A stretch of DNA of 24,386 nt, taken from positions 1 through 24,386 of the forward strand of contig CALCGR010000165.1 in the NCBI GenBank assembly GCA_937901025.1, read 5' to 3'. The notes under the pieces were generated by a model that was not told where the DNA came from, searched no databases, and worked only from the letters and a program-made list of their open reading frames with translations. Positions 1 to 6,333 of the stretch are shown here, in pieces (positions within the stretch are counted from its first letter, which is position 1; each line of letters opens with the position of its first letter). Origin of the DNA: an uncultured Bacteroidales bacterium (GTDB lineage Bacteria > Bacteroidota > Bacteroidia > Bacteroidales > Paludibacteraceae). The translations under genes and the position numbers were made by a program.

Positions 1-12
1 ATCGCCGCGCAA

Positions 13-55
13 GAGCGCCCCGCGGCAAGGGGCGACGGAACGCCCCGACGAGCGG
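13..55. repeat. GC-rich 43-bp repeat, copy 1 (inverted relative to copy at 21871)
   Basis: These 43 bases are the exact reverse complement of 21871-21913. The element can fold into a six-pair hairpin (GGGGCG with CGCCCC around a six-base loop). On the minus strand a second small hairpin, CCCCG with CGGGG, overlaps its edge. It lies just downstream of the stop of the TonB receptor gene. There is no T-run after the hairpins, so it is not a classic terminator. Bases 1-94 hold no gene that I can support. A dispersed REP-like element is the most likely identity, by inference. Confidence 0.75.
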
Positions 56-94
56 GGAGGGATAGGAGTGAACAATATGGCGAGTGGGAGGTGA

Positions 95-2479
95 TCATTG
101 CAAGTCAACGGTGAATTTGAGATTAAATCGTCTGCCGGTGAGGTAGTTGGGGCTAGCCCAGAGGTTGCCGTCGGCATCGCTCACCCAGAAATATGAGTTC
201 ACGTTGTTCCAACCGACGATGTTAAACACTTCAAACTGGATAGCCCACTGCTTCACGTGGTCGGCAGAGGGGTTGCGCATGAACTTACTCGTTTTCCGGT
301 TGAAGACATAGGTAGCCCCTAAGTCGATACGTTTATAGGGCGACGTGCGGAAAGACTTCTGCGAGGCGATGTCGTTAGGTGCGGCAAAGGGTTGGCCGTC
401 CGCAAAGACAGTCTTAAAGTGGAAGATGAGTTGGGGCAGTTGCGGGATATAATCCTGGAAGAGCATAGAGAACGACCAACGCTGTTCGTTAGGGGAAGGT
501 ATCCAGCCCAGGGAGGGTCGGTCATTGAGTTGCTGCCGCGCCGCACCGGCGGAGAAGTTAATCCAGCTATCGGCTCCGGGTACGAGTTCGCCATAGAGTT
601 TAAGGTCGACACCGGCGGCGAAGCCGTGGGCATCGTTTTGTCCGGAATAGCGAACGCGTACGTTATCGACGGTATAGGTCTCCATACGGTCGATGTGCTT
701 ATAATACGCCTCGGCGGCGAACTTAAAGGGTCTGCCCCACGCGCGGAAGTAATAGTCGGTACCGAAGATGACGTGTACCGAGCGTTGGGCGCGCAGGTGG
801 TCATTGAGGGTGATACGGGTGACGCCGTCCACGGTGGCGGTATCCCGCAGTTCCTTATAGAAAGGTGCCTGGTAATAAAGACCGGTAGCGAAGCGGAAGC
901 TGAAGTCGCGTTTCCAGTTAGGGATAAACGTAAGGTTCGCCCGCGGAGAGGGTAGGACTTCGTTGGTAAACGTCCAGTAGTTGAGTCGCGCTCCGACATT
1001 AAGGATGAGTTTGCCGCGATCGGTATACCAGTCGTGGGTGTTCTCGATATACGCCTGGAGTCGGGCGGACTGCATGGCGGTCGTACCTTTGAGCGAATAG
1101 AAGAGCGGGAGCCCTTTCTCGGTGAAGGGCAGGCTATACTGCGCGGAGTCGCGCATGCGCCATTCGGAGATGACGTCGGATATCAGTTCCGCTTGGGCAC
1201 TGATGCCCCAGGTGAGGTCATTATTAAGATGCGACCATTGGCCGGAGTGTGACAAAGTGACGATGCCGGCTTGGAGCCGGTTGCGGGCGTGTTCGTGGTA
1301 GAGGCCGGTGGCGAGAGCCTCCGTACCGGAAAGGACATACTCGCCGGTGATGTCGAAGTTCTCCTGTTCGTTGGTGTAATAGCCGCTAAGGTCAAAGGAG
1401 AGGGAGACTTCGGGGGATACGTGGCCTTTGGCGCTCAAGGACGCAAACGCGGTGCGGAAGAGGTCTTTCTCTTGACCCTCGTACCAGATGGATAGGTTCT
1501 TGGCATTCTCCGTTCCGCCGAAGGACTCGGTAAGCGAGTCCGGGACGAAGCGATAATCGTTCTGGCTGTAGTTGGCGAGGAAGGACATGGTCCAATCCTT
1601 TACCTTCCATGTGATGTAGGTTTGGTAGTCGAAGTAATTGGGTTGGTAGTTACCGGCGGTTTTGAGGGCTCCGAGCATATACGCGGAGGTCTTATAACGC
1701 AGGCCGTGCATCTGGGAATAGCGTTCGTTGCCGTGACCGACATAGATATTGGCGCCGAGCAAGGAGAGCGAGACGGAGGATTCGAAGGAGGTAGGCCGTT
1801 TGTAGGTGATGTCGAGCATTGAGGACATACGGTCGCCGTAGCGGGCATTGAAGCCGCCGGCGGAGAACCGGACGTTATCCACCATCTCGGGATTGACGAA
1901 ACTGAGTCCTTCCTGTTGTCCGCTACGGATGAGGAGGGGACGATGGATCTCGATGCCGTTGACATAGACTTGGTTCTCGTCGAAGCTACCGCCGCGGACG
2001 TTATACTGGCTACTGAGTTCGTTGTTTTGGTTTACTCCGGCAAAGGTGATGAGGAGGGATTCGATACTGCCGCCGGTAGCATCGGGCATGACGCGGGTGG
2101 TAGCGGCATCGATGGATTCGATGGTACCCGTTTGGCGTTGGATGCCGCGTACGGTGACCTCCGCCAGTTCGATAGCGGAGAGTTGGGCGTTGATGTTCAT
2201 TCCCTCCACGGGATGGATGATAGGCTGGATGAGGGTTTGGTAGCCGACCATAGAGAAGACGAGGTGGATGGTGTCTTGTGGCGGAATCTGCAGTTCGTAG
2301 TAGCCGTTACGGTCGGTAGTAGTACCGAGGGCCGTTGATTGGATATAGACGTTAGCCATATCGATGCCGCGGTTGTCGGTGTCGATGACGTAGCCGTAGA
2401 TACGGAGGGGTAGGGGGGTAGAGGAGTAGAGGGGTAGGGTGACTACAAGGGATAATATGATAAATAAAAATCTATTCAT
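95..2479 (-). CDS. TonB-dependent outer-membrane receptor with CarboxypepD_reg-like domain
   Basis: This 794-residue protein is an outer-membrane transporter energised by TonB; its substrate cannot be told from sequence. A signal peptide occupies about residues 1-20. A carboxypeptidase-regulatory-like beta-sandwich follows at about 27-105, as is typical of Bacteroidetes receptors. The plug domain (about 115-225) carries NVRGG at 160-164 and the stretch QVYVNGIEI. The remainder looks like a beta-barrel, ending in FTVDLQ. The start ATG lies 8 bases inside the end of rlmN, so the two are probably co-transcribed. No SusD-like partner is in the window, which argues against a polysaccharide-uptake pair, although the neighbour to the left is not visible. 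Residues 17-25 (LYSSTPLPL), at the end of the signal peptide, are encoded by the YSSTPL repeat family found elsewhere in the window. Confidence 0.93.
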   Translation of the reverse strand: MNRFLFIILSLVVTLPLYSSTPLPLRIYGYVIDTDNRGIDMANVYIQSTALGTTTDRNGYYELQIPPQDTIHLVFSMVGYQTLIQPIIHPVEGMNINAQLSAIELAEVTVRGIQRQTGTIESIDAATTRVMPDATGGSIESLLITFAGVNQNNELSSQYNVRGGSFDENQVYVNGIEIHRPLLIRSGQQEGLSFVNPEMVDNVRFSAGGFNARYGDRMSSMLDITYKRPTSFESSVSLSLLGANIYVGHGNERYSQMHGLRYKTSAYMLGALKTAGNYQPNYFDYQTYITWKVKDWTMSFLANYSQNDYRFVPDSLTESFGGTENAKNLSIWYEGQEKDLFRTAFASLSAKGHVSPEVSLSFDLSGYYTNEQENFDITGEYVLSGTEALATGLYHEHARNRLQAGIVTLSHSGQWSHLNNDLTWGISAQAELISDVISEWRMRDSAQYSLPFTEKGLPLFYSLKGTTAMQSARLQAYIENTHDWYTDRGKLILNVGARLNYWTFTNEVLPSPRANLTFIPNWKRDFSFRFATGLYYQAPFYKELRDTATVDGVTRITLNDHLRAQRSVHVIFGTDYYFRAWGRPFKFAAEAYYKHIDRMETYTVDNVRVRYSGQNDAHGFAAGVDLKLYGELVPGADSWINFSAGAARQQLNDRPSLGWIPSPNEQRWSFSMLFQDYIPQLPQLIFHFKTVFADGQPFAAPNDIASQKSFRTSPYKRIDLGATYVFNRKTSKFMRNPSADHVKQWAIQFEVFNIVGWNNVNSYFWVSDADGNLWASPNYLTGRRFNLKFTVDLQ
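2405..2440. repeat. Family A repeat (gtagaggagtagggg) in TonB receptor signal region
   Basis: The plus strand has a purine-rich run built from GTAGAGGAGTAGGGG-like units. Read on the gene strand it encodes LYSSTPLPL and forms the end of the signal peptide. The same family is at 3271, 6759, 6895, 14031 and 21553. Confidence 0.8.
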
Positions 2480-3551
2480 TCTTCAGAGCATTGACAAGCA
2501 TGCCGCAGGCGGCGAGGATATCTTCCCCGCGGGAGCGGCGGATGGTGGTAGTGACGCCGTGGGCAGTGAGGTAATCGCGCAGCCGGACCATCTGCTGTTC
2601 GTCAGAGGCGGGTAGGGGTTGGTTGACGCCCTCATGAAAACGGATGAGGTTAACGCGGCAGGGGATATTGCCGAGGAGGCGCACGAGTTCTTTGGCGTGT
2701 CGCGGGGTATCATTGACACCTGCCCAGCAGATATATTCAAAGCTGAGACGGCGCTGATGAGCAAAGTCGAATTGGCGAAGGAACGTGAGGATATCCGTCA
2801 GCGGGTATCGCTGTTCGATGGGCATGATAGCGAGCCGTTGTTCGTGGAAGGGGTTATGCAGCGAGATAGCCAGGTGGCACTGCGTTTGCGTAAGGAATCG
2901 TTCCAGTTCGGGAATGAGTCCTACGCTGCTGACGGTGATGCGTTTCGGTGACCATGCGGGGCCGTAAGAGGCGGTCATTATCTCTAAGGAAGTGAGGACG
3001 GCATCGAGATTGTCCATCGGCTCGCCTTCGCCCATGTAGACCAGATTTGTTAGACCGCTGTGCTGTAGGACCGCTGCGCTGTAGGACCGCTGCGCTGCAA
3101 GATTATCTACTTCAAAGATTTGGTTGAGGATCTCGGAGGCGGGGAGGTGGCCATGGAAGCCGAGGGTACCGGTCATGCAGAAGCGGCAACCCATCTTACA
3201 GCCCGCTTGGGTAGAGACGCAGAGGGTAGCACGGTCGGAGTCGGGGATGTAGACCGCTTCAACGAATTGGGGAGTAGAGGAGGAGAGGAGTAGAGGAGTA
3301 GGGATTTCAAATAAATATTTGATAGTGCCGTCGGAGGAGGTGGCGGAAGTGACGGGCGCGTGGCGACCGATGGTGCAGGTAGTGCTGAGTAGGGCACGCG
3401 CGGATTTGCTGAGATTGGTCATCTCGTCAAAACTCGTGACGCGCTGTACATAGAGCCACTGCGCCAGTTGTTTGCCGACGTAAGAGGGTAGGCCCAAGGA
3501 GGTGGCGAGGGCCGTCAATTCGCTTAATGTTTTACCGAGCAGTATATTCAT
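2472..3551 (-). CDS. rlmN: 23S rRNA (adenine2503-C2)-methyltransferase RlmN
   Basis: This is a 359-residue radical-SAM enzyme that methylates C2 of A2503 in 23S rRNA, and in some bacteria A37 of tRNA. The [4Fe-4S] motif CxxxCxxC is at C118, C122 and C125. The GEGEP element is at 174-178 (YMGEGEPMDN). The C-terminal AACGM segment carries the Cys expected to form the methyl-transfer intermediate. Two stretches are foreign to the family. Residues 84-94 (PTPLLLSSSTP) come from repeat family A. Residues 152-166 (AAQRSYSAAVLQHSG) come from repeat family B, just before the conserved LTNLVYMGEGEP. Both are in frame. The gene overlaps the small Cys gene upstream by 20 bases and the TonB receptor downstream by 8 bases. 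No Shine-Dalgarno sequence precedes the start. Confidence 0.95.
   Translation of the reverse strand: MNILLGKTLSELTALATSLGLPSYVGKQLAQWLYVQRVTSFDEMTNLSKSARALLSTTCTIGRHAPVTSATSSDGTIKYLFEIPTPLLLSSSTPQFVEAVYIPDSDRATLCVSTQAGCKMGCRFCMTGTLGFHGHLPASEILNQIFEVDNLAAQRSYSAAVLQHSGLTNLVYMGEGEPMDNLDAVLTSLEIMTASYGPAWSPKRITVSSVGLIPELERFLTQTQCHLAISLHNPFHEQRLAIMPIEQRYPLTDILTFLRQFDFAHQRRLSFEYICWAGVNDTPRHAKELVRLLGNIPCRVNLIRFHEGVNQPLPASDEQQMVRLRDYLTAHGVTTTIRRSRGEDILAACGMLVNALKNE
3054..3098. repeat. Family B repeat, three 16-bp units inside rlmN
   Basis: The plus strand shows three near-identical units of GACCGCTGCGCTGTAG. Because 16 is not a multiple of three, each unit is read in a different frame on the gene strand, giving AAQRSYSAAVLQHSG. 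No stop occurs in any frame in this orientation. Confidence 0.85.
3271..3304. repeat. Family A repeat inside rlmN
   Basis: GGAGTAGAGGAGGAGAGG-like purine-rich units lie between conserved N-terminal parts of RlmN and encode residues 84-94 (PTPLLLSSSTP) on the minus strand. Confidence 0.78.
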
Positions 3552-3732
3552 AGATTTTCATTTCGCAATGGGTGCAGTCGAAGACAAGGCGGACCATCGT
3601 ACCATTAGCAAGGCGCAAGTATGCCGGTTCCTTCTCGCTCGGCAGCGGACGCTGTTTACGGCAGTGGTTCATCTCATGAAGGATGCAGTAACGGCAGGTC
3701 ATGAGGGGTTCGATGTCAGTTGTCTTCTCCAT
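3532..3732 (-). CDS. Small four-cysteine protein, detached C-terminal domain of U32 protein
   Basis: This is a 66-residue protein from the ATG at 3732, or 56 residues from the ATG at 3702. The second start overlaps the U32 stop as ATGA, a classic coupling arrangement. It holds CRYC near the start, a further Cys (NHC), the EPAYLRL stretch, and CTHC near the end. From memory, full-length Bacteroides U32 proteins end in a very similar domain (CKHC..., EPYYL, RLKFDCKNCQMK), so this looks like that domain encoded separately. The roughly 70-80 residues that normally join it to the U32 body are absent. An in-frame TAA two codons before the ATG at 3732 rules out a longer form. Whether this is a stable split gene or a recent lesion cannot be decided from one sequence. 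It overlaps rlmN by 20 bases. Confidence 0.72.
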   Translation of the reverse strand: MEKTTDIEPLMTCRYCILHEMNHCRKQRPLPSEKEPAYLRLANGTMVRLVFDCTHCEMKIYEYTAR

Positions 3733-5237
3733 TGATTAAGGGTAGCGATGGGTATAAAATAGGGTTGCGTTAATGTAATGTTTATCTTGTGTGCCTCGTA
3801 AGGGGTATCCCCTAACTTGGCTAATTGGGTACGAATGGTTTGGAGGGCTTGGTCGGCGTTCTTGGCCGGTTCGTGGGGATAGTCGAACGATTGGGTGCGG
3901 TCGCCGATGGTGAGTTCAAAGCCCGTAGGGGTATCGCGGAAGTCAATGTTGACGAGCACGCGGCGTTCGGCCTTTAAGGAACGCAGGAACTCCGCGTCGT
4001 GGTTGCGATAGACCGCCTGCGGCTGTAGGACCGCTGACGCTGTAAGACCGCTATCGCTGTAGGACCGCTGCGCTGTAAGACTGCCGGAATAATAAAAACC
4101 TTGGTTACCGACGCAGAGGCCGTCGCCGTTGTGGAGGGTGATGCCTTCGTCTAAGACGATGCGGTTGTTGATGACCACACCAATCTTCTCGCCTGTGGAT
4201 TTAGGGGTAAGCCAGTTGGCCATGGGTCGGGTACGACCGAAAAGGAAATAATCGGTAGAGCCGCGGTGGAAGGTTTTCTCCGGGCACGGAGAAAACGATA
4301 AGTTGAGAGTTGAGAGTTTAGAGTTGAGAGAAGTTTTAAAGTTGAGAGTTGAAGAGTTGATAAGTTGATCGAGGAGTTGGCGGTAGTAGGCGACGATGTT
4401 TGTGACGTAGTCGGCATCCTTAAGGCGGCCTTCAATCTTAAAGGTCGTGACACCGGCATCGATGAGTTGTTTGAGATAGAGTGAGCGGTCGAGGTCTTGG
4501 AGCGAGAGGACATAGCGCTGATGGATGGGTTGACCCTCATCGTCGATGACCTCGTGGAAGTCGCGGTCCAGCACATCGTACGCCATACGGCACATCTGCG
4601 CACAACAGCCGCGGTTGGCACTGCGGCCGAGTAACCGCTCCGACATAAAACAGCGACCCGAATAGCTGACGCAGAGGGCGCCGTGGACAAATGCTTCCAG
4701 CTCGATGGGACCGCCTTCGGCTGTAGGACCGGCTTCGCCTGAAGGACCGCCTTCGGCTGTAAGACCGCTGCGCTGTAGGATAGTTGATATATTGCGGATT
4801 TCCTCGAGGCTGAGTTCGCGGGCAAGGACGACGCGTTTGAAGCCGAGGGATTGGAGATGCTGCACCTGTTCCGGGGTGCGGTTATCGCACTGCGTGGAGG
4901 CGTGGAGGCGAATCGGCGGCAGGTCCTCGCCCGGCAGACTGAGGTCTTGGATGATGAGGGCATCGACGCCGATGCGGTAGAGTGACCACGCCAGATCGAC
5001 GGCGGGTTGACGTTCTTCCTCGGTGAGTAACGTATTGAGGGTGACAAGGACCTGTACCCCGTAGGGCTGAGCATAACGAACGAGGGCAGCGATGTCCTCG
5101 AGGCTATTAGCGGCTTTCTCGCGCGCACCGAAACGAGGGGCACCGATATAGACAGCATCGGCACCGGCTTGTATGGCGGCTTTAGCGACGGTGAGGTCGC
5201 GCGCAGGGGCTAATAATGTTATTCGTTTCTCATCCAT
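3699..5237 (-). CDS. U32 family peptidase-like protein (RlhA/TrhP-type RNA hydroxylation family)
   Basis: This is a 512-residue protein of the U32 family. Characterised members (RlhA, TrhP) act in 5-hydroxylation of rRNA or tRNA pyrimidines rather than as proteases. It opens with ITLLAPARDL and DAVYIGAPRFGAR. The conserved cysteines are C189, C196, C212 and C216, within GALCVSYSGRC and GCCAQMCR. FKIEGRLKD lies at 267-273. I chose the ATG at 5237, before ITLLAPA; the open frame runs further upstream but only antisense-like across the TrmH gene. Three non-family segments are present: residues 153-177 (family B, AEGGP units), 291-313 (family C, SLNSKLSTLNL) and 385-410 (family B, LTAQRSYSDSG). 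The usual C-terminal cysteine domain is missing and sits in the next gene. By position next to rlmN, an RlhA-like role at C2501 is plausible. Confidence 0.88.
   Translation of the reverse strand: MDEKRITLLAPARDLTVAKAAIQAGADAVYIGAPRFGAREKAANSLEDIAALVRYAQPYGVQVLVTLNTLLTEEERQPAVDLAWSLYRIGVDALIIQDLSLPGEDLPPIRLHASTQCDNRTPEQVQHLQSLGFKRVVLARELSLEEIRNISTILQRSGLTAEGGPSGEAGPTAEGGPIELEAFVHGALCVSYSGRCFMSERLLGRSANRGCCAQMCRMAYDVLDRDFHEVIDDEGQPIHQRYVLSLQDLDRSLYLKQLIDAGVTTFKIEGRLKDADYVTNIVAYYRQLLDQLINSSTLNFKTSLNSKLSTLNLSFSPCPEKTFHRGSTDYFLFGRTRPMANWLTPKSTGEKIGVVINNRIVLDEGITLHNGDGLCVGNQGFYYSGSLTAQRSYSDSGLTASAVLQPQAVYRNHDAEFLRSLKAERRVLVNIDFRDTPTGFELTIGDRTQSFDYPHEPAKNADQALQTIRTQLAKLGDTPYEAHKINITLTQPYFIPIATLNQWRRQLTSNPS
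4010..4085. repeat. Family B repeat array in U32 gene (C-terminal part)
   Basis: There are about four units of GCTGTAGGACCGC followed by variable spacers (TGACG, TATCG, TGCG). On the gene strand they encode the SLTAQRSYSDSGLTASAVLQPQAV region in frame. The spacer lengths give units of 16 to 17 bases. Confidence 0.85.
4300..4368. repeat. Family C repeat (agttgagagttgagag) in U32 gene
   Basis: An imperfect tandem of AAGTTGAGAG and GTTTAGAG units encodes residues 291-313 (STLNF, SLNSKLSTLNL) on the minus strand. It precedes the conserved SFSPCPEKTF. A short run of the same family marks the start of the TPR gene at 12573-12592. Confidence 0.8.
4708..4781. repeat. Family B repeat array in U32 gene (before GALCVSYSG)
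   Basis: Four units of the form GCTGAAGGACCGCCTTCG and GCTGTAAGACCGCTGCG are present. On the gene strand they encode residues 153-177, where LTAEGGP-like peptides repeat. Here most units are 18 bases and so keep the same frame. Confidence 0.85.
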
Positions 5238-5791
5238 GTAGCTATGTGGTGCATTACGATACCCGCCGTAACGCTGACATTCAGGGAGTGTTTGGTTCCG
5301 TATTGTTTGATCTCGATACACCCGTCGCAAGCGTCCACTACGGCTTGCTGAACGCCGAAGACCTCGTGGCCCAAGATGACCGCTAGCGCTGAAGGACCGC
5401 CTTCGGCTGAAGGACCGCCTTCGGCTGTAAGACCGCTGCGCTGTAAGACTTCTTTTAAAGTCTTGCTGTCGTGGGCTTGTTCGACGGCATAGACGCGGTA
5501 GCCGCGCTGGTGGAGTTCGGTGACAGCGTCCAACGTAGAATCGAAGTGTCGCCAATCGACGGTGAGTTCGGCACCGAGTGCGGTCTTATGCATCTCCACG
5601 TTCGGCGGGCAGCCGCTGATGCCGCAGAGGTAGACGGCTTCGATGAGGAAGGCGTCGGCGGTGCGGAAGACAGCCCCCACGTTGTGCACGCTGCGAACGT
5701 TATCGAGTACGACAACGAACGGGAGTTTTTTTGCCTCGTGGAACTGCTCAGGCGTGAGACGATGCATTTCGGGTATAGTGAGTTTTTTCAT
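5219..5791 (-). CDS. TrmH-family (SPOUT) RNA 2'-O-methyltransferase
   Basis: This 190-residue SpoU/TrmH-type enzyme transfers a methyl group from S-adenosylmethionine to a ribose 2'-OH of tRNA or rRNA; the target base is not determined. Motif 1, LDNVRSVHNVGAVFRTAD, is at 29-46. Motif 2, VILGHEVFGV, is at 138-147. Motif 3, the cofactor-knot segment YGTKHSLNVSVTAGI, is at 164-178. Residues 115-136 (LQRSGLTAEGGPSAEGGPSA) are not family sequence and come from repeat family B, placed just before motif 2. The start overlaps the rimM stop as ATGA, and the end overlaps the U32 start by 19 bases, so it belongs to the same operon. It could be named only by orthology, which I cannot test. Confidence 0.92.
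   Translation of the reverse strand: MKKLTIPEMHRLTPEQFHEAKKLPFVVVLDNVRSVHNVGAVFRTADAFLIEAVYLCGISGCPPNVEMHKTALGAELTVDWRHFDSTLDAVTELHQRGYRVYAVEQAHDSKTLKEVLQRSGLTAEGGPSAEGGPSALAVILGHEVFGVQQAVVDACDGCIEIKQYGTKHSLNVSVTAGIVMHHIATWMRNE
5384..5446. repeat. Family B repeat array in TrmH-family gene
   Basis: Units are GCTGAAGGACCGCCTTCG twice, then GCTGTAAGACCGCTGC. They are nearly the same as the array at 4708-4781 in the adjacent U32 gene, which suggests spread or gene conversion between neighbours. Confidence 0.85.
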
Positions 5792-6333
5792 TGCAACAAA
5801 TAGGGAAGGGTGATGGTGAGTTGATGGGCCTCAGGGTCGATGGACACGAGAAAGTCCTCGTGGAGAGGGATTAAGAGGGAGGATTTAGCGCCCTGCGGGC
5901 TATTGAGGATTGAGGATTGAGGATTGAGGATAGTTGCCAATATATTGGCAGTGGATTCGTCGATGGAGGTGATGGTGCCTAAGGGTCCTTGGTCGGTGTC
6001 GAGTACGGTATACCCGACGAGGTCGGACCAAGCGACGGCGTTCTCTGCCTCTTCCGATAGTTCGGAGCGCAGCATAAACGCTTCGGCGCCGATCAGCGGT
6101 AGGGCGTCTTGTTCGGAGGTGACGGTGGAGAGGGTATAGACGATGCCGTCGGCACCTTTCGTGTACCACTCCGTGACGCGGAAGGGTACGAGGATATGGT
6201 TGAGGGATAGGATGAGCCAGGTGGACGGGTTGAGGGTCCAGTAGTCGTTCGTGGTCAAGCAGAGCAGGGCTCCTTGTTTGCCGAAGAGACGGGTGATGGT
6301 TCCTATCGATATGACTTGTGCGCGGGTGATCAT
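5788..6333 (-). CDS. rimM: Ribosome maturation factor RimM
   Basis: This 181-residue factor assists late assembly of the 30S head, binding ribosomal protein S19. The N-terminal barrel starts with ISIGTITRLFGKQGALL, matching the family's IGxIxxxxGxxGxL. The PRC-barrel half has DLVGYTVLDTDQGPLGTI at 104-121. It ends with the conserved LLIPLHEDFLVSID. Residues 135-147 (ILNPQSSILNSPQ) are encoded by a tandem GGATTGA repeat (family D), replacing the short loop that normally precedes the IPxxxxFI segment. The gene overlaps the helicase stop and the TrmH start by ATGA on both sides, so translation is probably coupled. RimM sequences are divergent, but the order of motifs supports the call. Confidence 0.88.
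   Translation of the reverse strand: MITRAQVISIGTITRLFGKQGALLCLTTNDYWTLNPSTWLILSLNHILVPFRVTEWYTKGADGIVYTLSTVTSEQDALPLIGAEAFMLRSELSEEAENAVAWSDLVGYTVLDTDQGPLGTITSIDESTANILATILNPQSSILNSPQGAKSSLLIPLHEDFLVSIDPEAHQLTITLPYLLQ
5893..5931. repeat. Family D repeat (gaggattgaggattgag) in rimM
   Basis: Four tandem copies of GATTGAG are present on the plus strand. The 7-base unit cycles through all three frames and gives ILNPQSSILN on the gene strand. Confidence 0.8.

Noticed and set aside
4151..5164. Minus-strand open frame of 337 codons in a second frame
   Set aside because: It overlaps the U32 gene completely and is rich in Ser/Thr/Pro with no recognisable domain.
4010..5446. Family B arrays could be taken for a CRISPR array
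   Set aside because: Units are 16-18 bases with no unique spacers of 30 or so bases, they lie in frame inside genes, and no cas genes are present.
5238..5555. N-terminal extension of the U32 protein by 106 residues
   Set aside because: This part is an alternate frame of the TrmH gene; the family start is the Met before ITLLAPA at 5237.
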